NCBI RefSeq assembly: GCF_049801095.1
Contig: NZ_JBNAGH010000002.1
Span: 682,001 to 746,000 of the forward strand
Direction: 5' to 3'
DNA length: 64,000 bases
Origin: Dinoroseobacter sp049801095
GTDB taxonomy: Bacteria; Pseudomonadota; Alphaproteobacteria; Rhodobacterales; Rhodobacteraceae
The first letter of the stretch is position 1, and each line of letters starts with the position of its first letter. Positions 31,130 to 40,117 of this stretch are shown here, piece after piece. A model generated the notes under the pieces. It did not search any database, was not told where the DNA came from, and was given only the letters and a program-made list of their open reading frames with translations. Position numbers and translations under genes: made by a program.

Positions 31130-33027
31130 CTGAGGATTCCCCGTTCTTTCAATGCGCCTGCAATCTCGTCGAGGATCGCGGGATCGTCGATAGCCGCTGG
31201 CATCTTGAAGTCGGTTTTGTCCGCAATTTTCTGCATGGTCCCGCGCAGGACCTTGCCGGAGCGGGTCTTGGGCAGGCGCGGCACATGGACGGCGGTCTTA
31301 AAGGCCGCCACGGCGCCGATCTGTGCGCGAACGAGCTGCACCAGCTCACGCTCCAGCTCCTGCGGGTCGCGTGCGACACCCGCATTGGTGACGTAGAAGC
31401 CCAGGGGCATCTGGCCCTTGAGCGCATCCGCCTGTCCCACCACGGCGCATTCGGCGATGTCAGGATGGTGGGCGAGCACCTCCTCCATGGCGCCGGTGCT
31501 GAGCCGGTGGCCCGCTACATTGATGATGTCATCGGTGCGCGCCATGATGAAGACATAGCCATCCTCATCCATGATCCCCGCATCGGAGGTGGCGTAGTAG
31601 CCCGGGAAATCCTCGAGATAGCTTTTGCGGAACCGCGCCTCGGCATTCCACAGGGTCGGAAAGCCCGAGGGTGGCAGGGGCAGTTTCACCACGATATTGC
31701 CCAGCACGCCCGGCGCCACGGGCTGGCCCGCATCATCCAGCACGCGGATATCGTAGCCCGGCATGGGCACCCCGGGGGAGCCATGCTTGACCGGCACCTG
31801 CCCCAGCCCCACCGGATTGCCGGACATGGGCCAGCCGGTCTCGGTCTGCCACCAATGATCAATCACCGGGCGCTGCAGCTTGGCCTCGGCCCATTGCACG
31901 GTCGCCGGGTCCGAGCGCTCGCCCGCCAGAAACAGCGTGCGGAAGGCGCTCAGGTCGTATTGACCGATCAGCGCGCCCTCGGGGTCTTCCTTCTTGATCG
32001 CGCGGAAGGCCGTGGGCGCGGTGAAGAGCGCGGCGACCTTGTGATCCTGGATCACCCGCCAGAATGCACCCGCATCCGGGGTGCCCACGGGCTTGCCCTC
32101 ATAGACCACCGTCGCGCAGCCATGGAGGAGCGGCGCGTAGCAGATGTACGAATGCCCCACGACCCAGCCCACATCGGAAGCCGCCCAGAACACCTCACCC
32201 GGCGCGATCCCGTAGTGGTGTGCCATGGTCCATTTCAGCGCCACCATATGGCCGCCCGTGTCGCGCACCACGCCCTTGGGCTGCCCGGTCGTGCCAGAGG
32301 TATAGAGGATATAGAGCGGATCGGTCGCCGCCACGGGCACGCACTCGGCCAGGCGGCCTGCGGATTTCGCGGCCCCGACGGCCTCGGTATAATCCACATC
32401 GCGACCCGGCTGCATCGCAGCCAGCTCCATCTCCCGTTGCAGGATCAGGCAATGCGCAGGCTTGGAGCTCGCCTCCGCAATCGCCGCATCCAGCAGCGGT
32501 TTATAGGCCACGATCCGCCCGGGCTCGATCCCGCAGGACGCGGAGATGATGAGCTTGGGCGCCGCATCATCGATCCGCGTGGCCAGCTCATGGGCGGCGA
32601 AGCCACCAAAGACCACGGAATGCACCGCGCCGAGCCGTGCGCAGGCCAGCATGGCAAAGATCGCCTCGGGCACCATGGGCATGTAGATCACGACCCGGTC
32701 GCCCTTGGTGACCCCGTGATCCTGCATCACCATGGCCAGCGCGGCCACTTCGGTCTGCAGCTCGGCATAGGTGAAGCGCCGCACGGTCTCGGTCACCGGG
32801 CTGTCATAGATCAGCGCTTGACGGTCCCCATGCCCCGCGGCCACATGGCGATCCACCGCATTCCAGCAGGTGTTGCACACCCCATCCGGAAACCAGCGCC
32901 CATAGGTGCCCTGCTCTGGATCAAAGGCGCGGCTGGGCGGCGTGATCCAGTCGATCTCCTGCGCCGCCTCGGCCCAGAACCCCTCCGGATCCGCCTGCCA
33001 CTGTGCATAGGCTTCGGCGTAGCTCAT
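31126..33027 (-). CDS. acyl-CoA synthetase, propionyl/acetyl-CoA synthetase type (PrpE-like)
   Basis: A 633-residue ANL-superfamily ligase. Motifs: YTSGTTGQPKG (AMP binding, about residue 240), WWQTETGWPMS, ATSDAG and the catalytic lysine in KTRSGKVLRG near the C-terminus. The closing KMPAAIDDPAILDEI resembles PrpE/ACSS3-type propionyl-CoA synthetases rather than Acs. The start at MSYAEAYAQW (33027) overlaps the SDR stop by 4 bases; the upstream open frame is a shadow of the SDR gene. In this operon it would activate a short carboxylic acid released from the substrate. Confidence 0.85.
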   Translation of the reverse strand: MSYAEAYAQWQADPEGFWAEAAQEIDWITPPSRAFDPEQGTYGRWFPDGVCNTCWNAVDRHVAAGHGDRQALIYDSPVTETVRRFTYAELQTEVAALAMVMQDHGVTKGDRVVIYMPMVPEAIFAMLACARLGAVHSVVFGGFAAHELATRIDDAAPKLIISASCGIEPGRIVAYKPLLDAAIAEASSKPAHCLILQREMELAAMQPGRDVDYTEAVGAAKSAGRLAECVPVAATDPLYILYTSGTTGQPKGVVRDTGGHMVALKWTMAHHYGIAPGEVFWAASDVGWVVGHSYICYAPLLHGCATVVYEGKPVGTPDAGAFWRVIQDHKVAALFTAPTAFRAIKKEDPEGALIGQYDLSAFRTLFLAGERSDPATVQWAEAKLQRPVIDHWWQTETGWPMSGNPVGLGQVPVKHGSPGVPMPGYDIRVLDDAGQPVAPGVLGNIVVKLPLPPSGFPTLWNAEARFRKSYLEDFPGYYATSDAGIMDEDGYVFIMARTDDIINVAGHRLSTGAMEEVLAHHPDIAECAVVGQADALKGQMPLGFYVTNAGVARDPQELERELVQLVRAQIGAVAAFKTAVHVPRLPKTRSGKVLRGTMQKIADKTDFKMPAAIDDPAILDEIAGALKERGILR

Positions 33028-33776
33028 GACATCACGTAATTGAGGCCGAGCCGCCCGCCATCCACATAGATCGTCTCGCCAGTAATGTAGCTGGCCTTTT
33101 TCGAGCAGAGGAACGCGACCACATCGCCGATCTCCCGCGCCGAGCCCGCGCGACCGAGCGGCGTGCGCGACATGGCCATGGCAAAGGCCTCGGGATTGGC
33201 ATTCACGCCCGCCATCATCGCGGTGTCGATGGAGCCCGGACCCACCGCATTCACGCGGATGTTCTTCGGCGCCAGCGCCAGAGCGGCCACCTTGGTCAAC
33301 TGCATCAGCCCGCCCTTGGAGGCGCAATAGGCCGGGATCGCGGGGATCGCGACCTGAGCGTTGATCGAGGACATGTTGACGATGGACCCTTCGATCCCCT
33401 CGGCCACCATGGCCTTCGCCACCCGCTGGGTCGCCACGAAGACGCCGCGCAGATTGATGTTCATCACCCGGTCGAAATCCTCGAGCGCGTAGTCCAGGAA
33501 ATCTCCGGGCATGGCGATGCCCGCATTGTTCACAAGGGCCGAGATCGGGCCATGCTCCGCCGCGATCTGGTCCAGCATGGCGTGGATCGCCGCCACATCG
33601 CCCATGTCACAGGCAATCGCGGCCTCCCCCCCGAGGGTTTCGGCGGCCTCGGCCACGCCATCGGCGTTCACATCCGACAGGATCACCCGGTACCCGTCTT
33701 CCTTCAGGGCCTCCGCGCAGGCATATCCGATGCCCTGCGCGGCCCCGGTCACCAGTGCCAAAGGAGCTTTGCTCAT
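33024..33776 (-). CDS. short-chain dehydrogenase/reductase
   Basis: A 250-residue classical SDR: cofactor motif TGAAQGIG (residues 10-17), NNAG (about 87-90), catalytic Ser in NMSSINA, YCASK (Tyr-x3-Lys), and the C-terminal GETIYVDGGR. Asp after the second strand (ILSDVN) suggests NAD preference. It follows hyuB with no gap and overlaps the acyl-CoA synthetase, so it is a step of the same pathway, likely oxidation of a hydroxy intermediate or reduction of a keto one. Confidence 0.88.
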   Translation of the reverse strand: MSKAPLALVTGAAQGIGYACAEALKEDGYRVILSDVNADGVAEAAETLGGEAAIACDMGDVAAIHAMLDQIAAEHGPISALVNNAGIAMPGDFLDYALEDFDRVMNINLRGVFVATQRVAKAMVAEGIEGSIVNMSSINAQVAIPAIPAYCASKGGLMQLTKVAALALAPKNIRVNAVGPGSIDTAMMAGVNANPEAFAMAMSRTPLGRAGSAREIGDVVAFLCSKKASYITGETIYVDGGRLGLNYVMS

Positions 33777-35435
33777 CTATTCGTCCTCGTCTGTATATCC
33801 ATAGGCCTCGCGGGCCTCCGCGACCGAGATGAACCCGGAGGCGATGTCCTCTGCAACCGCCGCGCGCGGACGCTGCCGCGGATCGCCATAGCCGCCACCG
33901 CCTGGCAAGCTGAGGCGCAGGCGTTGACCATTGGCGACCTTCTGGCGGCCCTTGGATTGCAGCGCCGTGCCATCGGTGAGCGCCACCGCGCCGGGCGCGC
34001 CCGCACCGCCGCCCTCGCGCCCGCGGGCCGGGTTCTCTACCCGGTCGAACATGGCGTTGAAATGGAAATCATAACCGTCGCGCGCCTCGATCTCGATCAC
34101 CTGACCCAGACCGCCGCGCTGCGCCCCGGCCCCGCCAGAGCCCGCGCGCAGATCCTTGCGCCAGACGGTGATCGGGCCCACATGCTCGGTGGCCTCGACG
34201 CTCATGGTTGAAACACCAGACGGAAAGGCCGTGGCCGAGAGGCCGTCGACCGCCGGGCGCGCCCCGGTCCCGCCGGAATTGAACATCAGGATCTCGCGGT
34301 TGGGCAGCCCGCTTTCAGGGTCCGACGCCCGGGCCGAGATCTGGATATTCCAGAGCGAGGAAGCGCCTTCCGCGGGCACCACCCCCGGCAGCGCCTTATG
34401 CAGCGCGCCGAGCACCACATCGGGCACCAGATGGCCCAGCACATGGCGGGTCGAGACCGGCGCGGGGCGTTTGGCCGCAAGGATGCAGCCCTCAGGCGCG
34501 GTGATCTCGAAGGGTTCCAGCGAGCCGGTATTGTTCGGCACTTGCGGCGCGATCGCGCATTTCAGCCCGTAGCAGGCATAGGCGCGGGTATAGACCTCGG
34601 GCACGTTCACGCCAAAGCGCGACGGCCCGGAGGTGCCCGCGAAATCCGCGCGCAGTCGGTCGCCGGCCACATCGAGCGTGACCTCCATATGCACGGGCAC
34701 GTCATAGCCATCCACCTGCATGGTCTGCTGGTAGCGCCCATCGGGCACTTCGGCGATGGCCGCATGGGTCGCCGCGCGCGAGGTGTCGATGATGAAGGCC
34801 GAGAGCCCCTCCAGGTCATCGATGCGGAACTCATCCATCATCGCCTGAAGCCGCCGCTCCCCCGCCTCGTTGCAGGCGGCGAGCGAGTACATGTCGCCCA
34901 CGGTCTGGTCCGGCGTGCGCACATTGGCACGCACCAGCTCAATGAGCAGAGATTGCACTTCGCCGCGCTCGGCAAACTTGGTGATCGGGATCAGAAGGCC
35001 CTCTTCGAAGACCTCCTGTCCATCGGGGCCAAAGCCGCGCCCGCCGATATCGACCACATGGGCGGTACAGGCGAAGTAGCCGATATGCGTGCCCTTGCGG
35101 AACACCGGTGTGACCACGGTGATGTCATGCAGATGACCTGTCCCCAGCCAGGGATCGTTGGTGATGAAGACATCACCTTCAAAGGTGTTCTGCGGCCCGA
35201 TCTGGGCTGCGAAATGGGTGACGCTCTCGGCCATGGCGTTCACATGGCCCGGCGTGCCGGTGACCGCCTGGGCGATCATCCGCCCCGCCTGGTCAAAGAG
35301 CCCCGCCGAAAGATCCCCGGCTTCACGCACGGAGGTCGAGAAGGCCGTGCGGATCAGGGTCGTGGCCTGCTCCTCCACCACGGCGATCAGGCGGTTCCAC
35401 ATGATCTGATAGTCGATGCTGCTGGGCTGGGTCAT
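33777..35435 (-). CDS. hyuB: hydantoinase B/oxoprolinase family subunit
   Basis: A 552-residue HyuB/OplAB-C family protein: N-terminal QIMWNRLIAVVEEQATTLIRTAFS, central FITNDPWLGTGHLHDITVV with metal-binding His residues, and a glycine-rich end GGGGYGDPRQR. With HyuA it forms an ATP-dependent amidohydrolase; known members open N-methylhydantoin, 5-oxoproline, caprolactam or carboxylate acetone. Start ATG overlaps the hyuA stop by 4 bases. The exact substrate is unknown; a cyclic amide is the natural guess. Confidence 0.85.
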   Translation of the reverse strand: MTQPSSIDYQIMWNRLIAVVEEQATTLIRTAFSTSVREAGDLSAGLFDQAGRMIAQAVTGTPGHVNAMAESVTHFAAQIGPQNTFEGDVFITNDPWLGTGHLHDITVVTPVFRKGTHIGYFACTAHVVDIGGRGFGPDGQEVFEEGLLIPITKFAERGEVQSLLIELVRANVRTPDQTVGDMYSLAACNEAGERRLQAMMDEFRIDDLEGLSAFIIDTSRAATHAAIAEVPDGRYQQTMQVDGYDVPVHMEVTLDVAGDRLRADFAGTSGPSRFGVNVPEVYTRAYACYGLKCAIAPQVPNNTGSLEPFEITAPEGCILAAKRPAPVSTRHVLGHLVPDVVLGALHKALPGVVPAEGASSLWNIQISARASDPESGLPNREILMFNSGGTGARPAVDGLSATAFPSGVSTMSVEATEHVGPITVWRKDLRAGSGGAGAQRGGLGQVIEIEARDGYDFHFNAMFDRVENPARGREGGGAGAPGAVALTDGTALQSKGRQKVANGQRLRLSLPGGGGYGDPRQRPRAAVAEDIASGFISVAEAREAYGYTDEDE

Positions 35436-37504
35436 GCGGCGCGCTCCTTGCGGATCAGGCGGAGGGAGCCATCGCCCTGTCCCACCACGACAAACCCTGC
35501 GGTCACGATGGTGCAGGTGTTGGTTTCAACCACGATCGCTGGGCCCTCGAGCATCTTGCCCGCGCCCAGGGCGCTCCGCGCAACCTCGCGGGCCTCGACG
35601 GTTTCGCGCAAGGCAGCGTCGAAAACCGGGCGCGTGCGCAGGGTCTCGGCAGGCGATCCAGCGCTGTGGCGGATGGCCGGGGCGACCTCCGGCAGGACGG
35701 TCGAGACCGTGAGCAGCCAGTTCGTCACCTCCACCGCGAGCCCCTCGATGATCCGCCCGAAGAGGGTCCGGTACGCGTCCTCGAAAGCGCTTTGCAGCAT
35801 GGGCAGATCCCCGGCTTCCAGCGCCCGGTGGGGCAGGATCACCGGGATCTCCCAGCCCTGCCCGGCATAGCGCATCATCGCTGTCAGGCGTGTGGTGCGC
35901 GGGGCGTGCTTGGCGCCTTCGTCGACGAAGCTGTGGGCCTCGGCCTCCATCTCCGTCAGGGCGGCATTGACCGCGTCCGGGTCGAACCCGTCGAGCCGCT
36001 GGAAAAGACCGCGCGAGGCCTCGAAGCTGAAGGGGGCCTTGAGGAACCCGATGGCCGAGCCGACCCCGGCCCCGGGCGGGATGATCAGCTCATCAATTCC
36101 AAGCTTCTCACACAGACGACAGGCATGGAGCGGCGCGCCCCCGCCAAAGGCAATCATGGTGAAATGCTCGATATCGCGGCCATTTTCGACCGTATGAACC
36201 CGGGCCGCATTGGCCATGTTTTCATCCACCAGCTCGGTGATCCCGAAGGCCGCGTCATGAGCCGAAAGCTTCAGACGGTCTGCGGCCTTGGCCGACGCCT
36301 CCGGATGCAGGGTGATCGAGCCGCCCGCGAAATTCTCCGGGTCGAGCCGCCCGAGCAGCAGGTTCGCATCCGTGACCGTCGGCTCCGCGCCGCCGCGCCC
36401 ATAGCAGGCCGGTCCGGGTTCGGAGGCCGCGGAGCGCGGCCCCACCTGCAGCCGCCCCATCTGGTCAATGGAGGCGATGGAGCCGCCTCCGGCCCCGATC
36501 TCGACCATCTCGACCACGGGGGTCGAGACCGTCATGCCAGAGCCTTTCTTGAACCGGTAAGTGCGCGCGACCTCGAAGGTGTTCGCGGTTTTTGGGGTCC
36601 CGTCCTCGATCAGGCAGATCTTGGCCGTGGTGCCGCCCATATCGAAGCTCAGCACCTTGTCGAGCCCATGGGCCCGGGCGAAATCAGCGGCGAAGATCGC
36701 GCCGCCGGCGGGGCCGGATTCCAGCAGGCGCACGGGCTGCTCCGAAGCGGTCTCGACCGAGATCAACCCGCCGCCGGAATGGAGCATGAAGACCGGTGCC
36801 CCGACCCCTGTCTCGCGCAGGCGCGCCACGAGCCGCCCGAGATAATCCGAGACCTGCGGCTGGACATAGGCATTGGCAATCACCGTGTTGAACCGGGGCA
36901 GTTCCCGCATCTGGGGCGAGATCACCGAAGAGATCGAGATCGCCAAATCCGGGGCCGCTGCACGCAGGGCCGCCTCCATCATACGCTCATGGGCGGGGTT
37001 GGCGTAAGAGTGCATCAAGCCGATGGCCACCGCCTCAAACCCGCCCGAGACAACGCGCGCCGCCATTTCGGCGACCTCCGCCGGATCGAGCGGCAGCAGG
37101 ACCTCGCCATCGGGCCCCAACCGCTCGTTCAGGGTAAAACGATGGGCACGCGGCACCAGCGGCGTGGGCAGCACGAGGTTCAGATCATATTGCTCGAACC
37201 GGTTCTCGGACCGCATCTCGATCACGTCCCGGAAGCCCTCGGTGGTGATGAAGGCGGTCTTCGCCCCGCGCCGCTCAATCAGCGCATTGGTGACAAGGGT
37301 CGTGCCGTGGATCACCTGCGCGATGTCGCCGAGGGCCACGCCCGCCTGCTCCGCCGCAGCCGCAATCCCGTCGAGAATGGCCTGTTCCGGCGCGGTGTAG
37401 TCCGTCAGCACCTTGGCGGTGGCCAGTCCGCCGGGATGGGTCAGGGCGACGTCGGTAAACGTGCCGCCAATATCGACACCGACGCGAATATCATCTGGGC
37501 TCAT
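35432..37504 (-). CDS. hyuA: hydantoinase A/oxoprolinase family ATP-binding subunit
   Basis: A 690-residue HyuA with the actin-fold ATPase motif RVGVDIGGTFTDVAL at the N-terminus and the family landmarks HGTTLVTNALIERRGAKTAFITTEGFRD, SFDMGGTTAKICLIEDG and GAGGGSIA. It phosphorylates the cyclic substrate for hydrolysis with HyuB. It starts 3 bases after the FAD oxidoreductase gene and overlaps hyuB. The split A and B genes match bacterial N-methylhydantoinases and caprolactamases rather than the fused eukaryotic 5-oxoprolinase. Confidence 0.87.
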   Translation of the reverse strand: MSPDDIRVGVDIGGTFTDVALTHPGGLATAKVLTDYTAPEQAILDGIAAAAEQAGVALGDIAQVIHGTTLVTNALIERRGAKTAFITTEGFRDVIEMRSENRFEQYDLNLVLPTPLVPRAHRFTLNERLGPDGEVLLPLDPAEVAEMAARVVSGGFEAVAIGLMHSYANPAHERMMEAALRAAAPDLAISISSVISPQMRELPRFNTVIANAYVQPQVSDYLGRLVARLRETGVGAPVFMLHSGGGLISVETASEQPVRLLESGPAGGAIFAADFARAHGLDKVLSFDMGGTTAKICLIEDGTPKTANTFEVARTYRFKKGSGMTVSTPVVEMVEIGAGGGSIASIDQMGRLQVGPRSAASEPGPACYGRGGAEPTVTDANLLLGRLDPENFAGGSITLHPEASAKAADRLKLSAHDAAFGITELVDENMANAARVHTVENGRDIEHFTMIAFGGGAPLHACRLCEKLGIDELIIPPGAGVGSAIGFLKAPFSFEASRGLFQRLDGFDPDAVNAALTEMEAEAHSFVDEGAKHAPRTTRLTAMMRYAGQGWEIPVILPHRALEAGDLPMLQSAFEDAYRTLFGRIIEGLAVEVTNWLLTVSTVLPEVAPAIRHSAGSPAETLRTRPVFDAALRETVEAREVARSALGAGKMLEGPAIVVETNTCTIVTAGFVVVGQGDGSLRLIRKERAA

Positions 37505-37507
37505 GGG

Positions 37508-38782
37508 TCAGAGGCTCTTGAAAATCTGGTTGGCAGTGAAGGCGGCCTGGTAGAACCGCGACATGATCGGGGCGGAGGGCACGGTTTTGACATCCGTGAT
37601 CGGCAGGGGCAGGTCAGTGGGATCCATTCCTGTCAGCAGACCCGACATGGCCTGCCCGAACAAGGTACCTGTCGTGATCCCGCGCCCGTTATAGCCGATG
37701 GGGGTGTAAAGCCCCTCGGCCAGTTTGTAGATCCGCGGCAGGTGGTCCGGCGTCATGGCGATCTGGCCATGCCAGGCCTCCTCAAAGGTGACGGGGCCGA
37801 GCTCCGGGAACATCCGGCGGAGCTGCTTGCGGGCCCAGCGCTGGGACAGGCCCTGCCCCTTGTCGCCCAGAACCGTGCCCATGGAGCCGATGATCAGCCG
37901 GTCGGTCATGTCCCGCCGCAGGGAGAACATGATCTGCCCTGTATCCCAGAGGCCCTGCCGCCCGGGCAGGATATGCTGGACGCGCTCTCCCAGAGGGGTG
38001 GTCGCCAGCTGGAAGTAGTGGATCTTGGTGAAGACTTTTTTCAGGTCCGGCCAGAGGTCGTCCGTATAGGCATTCGTGCCCAGCACCACCGAAGCCGCGC
38101 GCACGGTCCCACGATCTGTCTCGACGATCCAGCCCTGCCCTTCACGGCGCAGGCGCGTAGCGGTCACGCCCGTGCTGATCTCGGCCCCGGCGCCGCGTGC
38201 GGCGCGCGCAAGCCCGCGCACATAGCCCATGGGGTTGATCGTGCCTGCGCGCCGATCCAACAGCCCGCCATGGAAGACCGACGTGCCCGTGGCGGCGACC
38301 ATCTCGTCCCGGCTGAGCAGGTCCACCGGCGCTTCGAGCCGCTGCCATTCCAGGTAGCGGGCGCGCAGATCCTCGAACCCCGAGGGCGCATGGGCCGCAT
38401 GGAGCGTCCCTGTCTTGGTCACTTCGCAGCGGATCTGATGCCGCTCGATCAGGTTGAAAACCGTCTCCGGCCCCGCCCCGAACCGCTCCACAAAGCGTGG
38501 ACCATAGGTCTCGCCCAGTTTCTCGCGCACCTTCGCGGGCGGATGCCAGACCCCGGCATTGACCAGCCCAACATTGCGGCCCGAGCCGCCAAAACCGATC
38601 TGTCTGGCCTCCAGCACATGGGAGGACAGCCCCGCCTCGGCGCAATGCAGCGCGGTGGACAGCCCCGTGAACCCGCCGCCGATGATCGCGACATCGACCT
38701 GCGTGTCCGCCTCCATGGGTGCGGCGTAATCCGGCTCCGCAGCAGAGACATCCCAAAGAGAGATCGGCGAATCCACTGTCAT
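37508..38782 (-). CDS. FAD-dependent amine/amino acid oxidase (DAO family)
   Basis: A 424-residue glycine-oxidase/PuuB-like flavoenzyme. The FAD motif VAIIGGGFTGLSTALHCAEAG is at residues 31-51; the substrate domain ends with YNGRGITTGTLFGQAMSGLL, the usual C-terminal FAD contact. Similar enzymes oxidise the amino group of glycine, sarcosine, putrescine or related compounds to an imine with H2O2 or quinone reduction. It opens the seven-gene operon, 43 bases or more after a sigma70-like promoter (38831-38859). RidA downstream would clear the imine. Confidence 0.82.
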   Translation of the reverse strand: MTVDSPISLWDVSAAEPDYAAPMEADTQVDVAIIGGGFTGLSTALHCAEAGLSSHVLEARQIGFGGSGRNVGLVNAGVWHPPAKVREKLGETYGPRFVERFGAGPETVFNLIERHQIRCEVTKTGTLHAAHAPSGFEDLRARYLEWQRLEAPVDLLSRDEMVAATGTSVFHGGLLDRRAGTINPMGYVRGLARAARGAGAEISTGVTATRLRREGQGWIVETDRGTVRAASVVLGTNAYTDDLWPDLKKVFTKIHYFQLATTPLGERVQHILPGRQGLWDTGQIMFSLRRDMTDRLIIGSMGTVLGDKGQGLSQRWARKQLRRMFPELGPVTFEEAWHGQIAMTPDHLPRIYKLAEGLYTPIGYNGRGITTGTLFGQAMSGLLTGMDPTDLPLPITDVKTVPSAPIMSRFYQAAFTANQIFKSL

Positions 38783-38830
38783 CCTCTATCCGTGCCCCTG
38801 TGCTAACGCATCATCTGCCTGTTGCGGAGG

Positions 38831-38859
38831 ATGTTGCACCCCCGCCCTCAAGGTGTCAA
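38831..38859 (-). promoter_or_regulatory. sigma70-type promoter of the hyu operon
   Basis: On the minus strand TTGACA (38859-38854) and CAACAT (38836-38831) are 17 bases apart, about 49 bases before the operon's first ATG. Confidence 0.5.
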
Positions 38860-38873
38860 TATACGAAATGCAT

Positions 38874-38890
38874 GTTCTAAATATCAGCAC
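38874..38890. promoter_or_regulatory. candidate IclR site 1
   Basis: GTTCTAAATATCAGCAC lies between the hyu operon and the divergent rhodanese gene, just upstream of the promoter. It matches the imperfect palindrome in front of the iclR-type gene (40100-40116) at 14 of 17 positions when that site is read in reverse complement. One IclR regulator probably controls both. Confidence 0.5.
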
Positions 38891-38901
38891 AAAGGTGACC
38901 C

Positions 38902-39306
38902 ATGGCCAAACTCAAGACCTCTGCGCAGGAGATGGTCGCAGCAGCCCGCACCCGGATCGAGGAAATCGAGACTGCGGACCTGATCGCCCGGCTCGATGAT
39001 CCTGACCTGGTGGTCGTCGACATTCGTGACGTGCGCGAGCGTCAGCGCAGCGGGTTCATCCCCGGCAGCGTGCACGCGCCGCGCGGCATGATCGAATTCT
39101 GGGTGGATCCCGACAGCCCCTATAACAAGGAGGTCTTCGCCGATCCGTCCAAATCCTATGTCTTTCACTGCGCCTCTGGCTGGCGCTCGGCCCTGACCGT
39201 CGCCACCTTGCAGGATATGGGGTTCGAGGCCGCCCATCTCAAAGAGGGGTTCTCCACTTGGGAAGCCCAGGGAGGCCCGGTGGAGATGCCCGAGAAGAAG
39301 GGCTAA
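38902..39306 (+). CDS. rhodanese-like sulfurtransferase
   Basis: A 134-residue single-domain rhodanese. The active-site loop CASGWR starts with the persulfide-forming Cys90 after strand SYVFH; the domain opens with VVVDIRDVRERQRSGFIPGSVHAPRGMIEFWVD. No signal peptide, so cytoplasmic. It moves sulfane sulfur between donors such as persulfides or thiosulfate and a thiol or cyanide acceptor. It is divergent from the hyu operon across a 119-base gap with the presumed IclR site, suggesting co-control and that the pathway releases sulfur. Confidence 0.85.
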   Translation: MAKLKTSAQEMVAAARTRIEEIETADLIARLDDPDLVVVDIRDVRERQRSGFIPGSVHAPRGMIEFWVDPDSPYNKEVFADPSKSYVFHCASGWRSALTVATLQDMGFEAAHLKEGFSTWEAQGGPVEMPEKKG

Positions 39307-39311
39307 GCCCG

Positions 39312-40079
39312 TCAGCCCCGGCTGAGCTTGAGCGACACGCTGCTCGCGGCGTGGCGCACCAGATCACCGATCCGGGTCTCGGCGTTTTCCGCCAGATTGA
39401 TATCCGGCAGGGACACGCCGAGGGCCGCCACCGCCACCCCATCCGGCAGGGTGATCGGCGCCCCAAAGCTCAGGATGCGGTCGCGAAACTCCCCGGTATC
39501 AAAGGCATAGCCGCGCTGCTGGGTGGCAGCCATATCCGCGTCGAGCTGGGCAAAGCTCGTCAGGGTCCGGTCCGTATGGCGGGTCAGATTGCCCTGCAGC
39601 TGATCCCGCATCCGCTCGTAATTCGCCGCCAGAATCGCCTTGCCCGTCCCCACACAATGGAGCGGCGCCGAGCCGCCCACCGCATTCCAGGATCGGATCG
39701 GCTTCTGACTGTCGATCTTGTCGATATAGATCACCGTGAGGTTTTCCGGCACGGCCAGATAGACAGTCTCGCCGGTCTCCTGGCTGAGGAAGGACATCTC
39801 CGGCGCGGCCAGCTCCCGCAGGTTCAGATTGTCCACCAGCGCCCGCCCGACCTGCCAGGTCTTGAGCGTGGCGCCATAGGTCTTGTCCTCGAAATGCTTC
39901 ACATAGCCGAGCGTCGTCAGGGTCTGGAGCAGGCGAAACGTGTTCGACTTCGTCAGCTCCAGCTCCCGCGAGATCTGTGTGACCCCCTTGCCCTGCCGGG
40001 CACTGGCCAGATTTTCGAGAATCGCGAGGCCCTTGGAGAGGGTCGAATCGACTTTCGGGGCCTTGGCGTCATTCGGCAT
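39312..40079 (-). CDS. IclR family transcriptional regulator
   Basis: A 255-residue regulator with an N-terminal winged helix (STLSKGLAILENLA, then VTQISRELELTKSNTFRLLQTLTTLGYVKH) and the IclR effector domain (SWNAVGGSAPLHCVGTGKAILA; RGYAFDTGEFRDRILSFGAPI). It is convergent with the rhodanese gene (5-base gap) and lies 38 bases after the BisC-type gene. Likely regulator of the catabolic region; the ligand would be the substrate or an early product. Matching 17-base sites lie before iclR itself and before the hyu operon/rhodanese pair. Confidence 0.85.
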   Translation of the reverse strand: MPNDAKAPKVDSTLSKGLAILENLASARQGKGVTQISRELELTKSNTFRLLQTLTTLGYVKHFEDKTYGATLKTWQVGRALVDNLNLRELAAPEMSFLSQETGETVYLAVPENLTVIYIDKIDSQKPIRSWNAVGGSAPLHCVGTGKAILAANYERMRDQLQGNLTRHTDRTLTSFAQLDADMAATQQRGYAFDTGEFRDRILSFGAPITLPDGVAVAALGVSLPDINLAENAETRIGDLVRHAASSVSLKLSRG

Positions 40080-40099
40080 GAAACGTCTCCATTGCGGGC

Positions 40100-40116
40100 G
40101 TTCCGAATATCAGAAC
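40100..40116. promoter_or_regulatory. candidate IclR site 2 (autoregulatory)
   Basis: GTTCCGAATATCAGAAC is an imperfect palindrome (GTTC...GAAC arms around an AT core) 21 bases upstream of the iclR-type start and right after the BisC-type stop. A near copy lies at 38874-38890. Confidence 0.55.
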
Positions 40117-40117
40117 A

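Noticed and set aside
35666..38806. 1046-codon plus-strand frame opposite hyuA and the FAD oxidase
   Set aside because: Crosses two real genes and has no recognisable domain.
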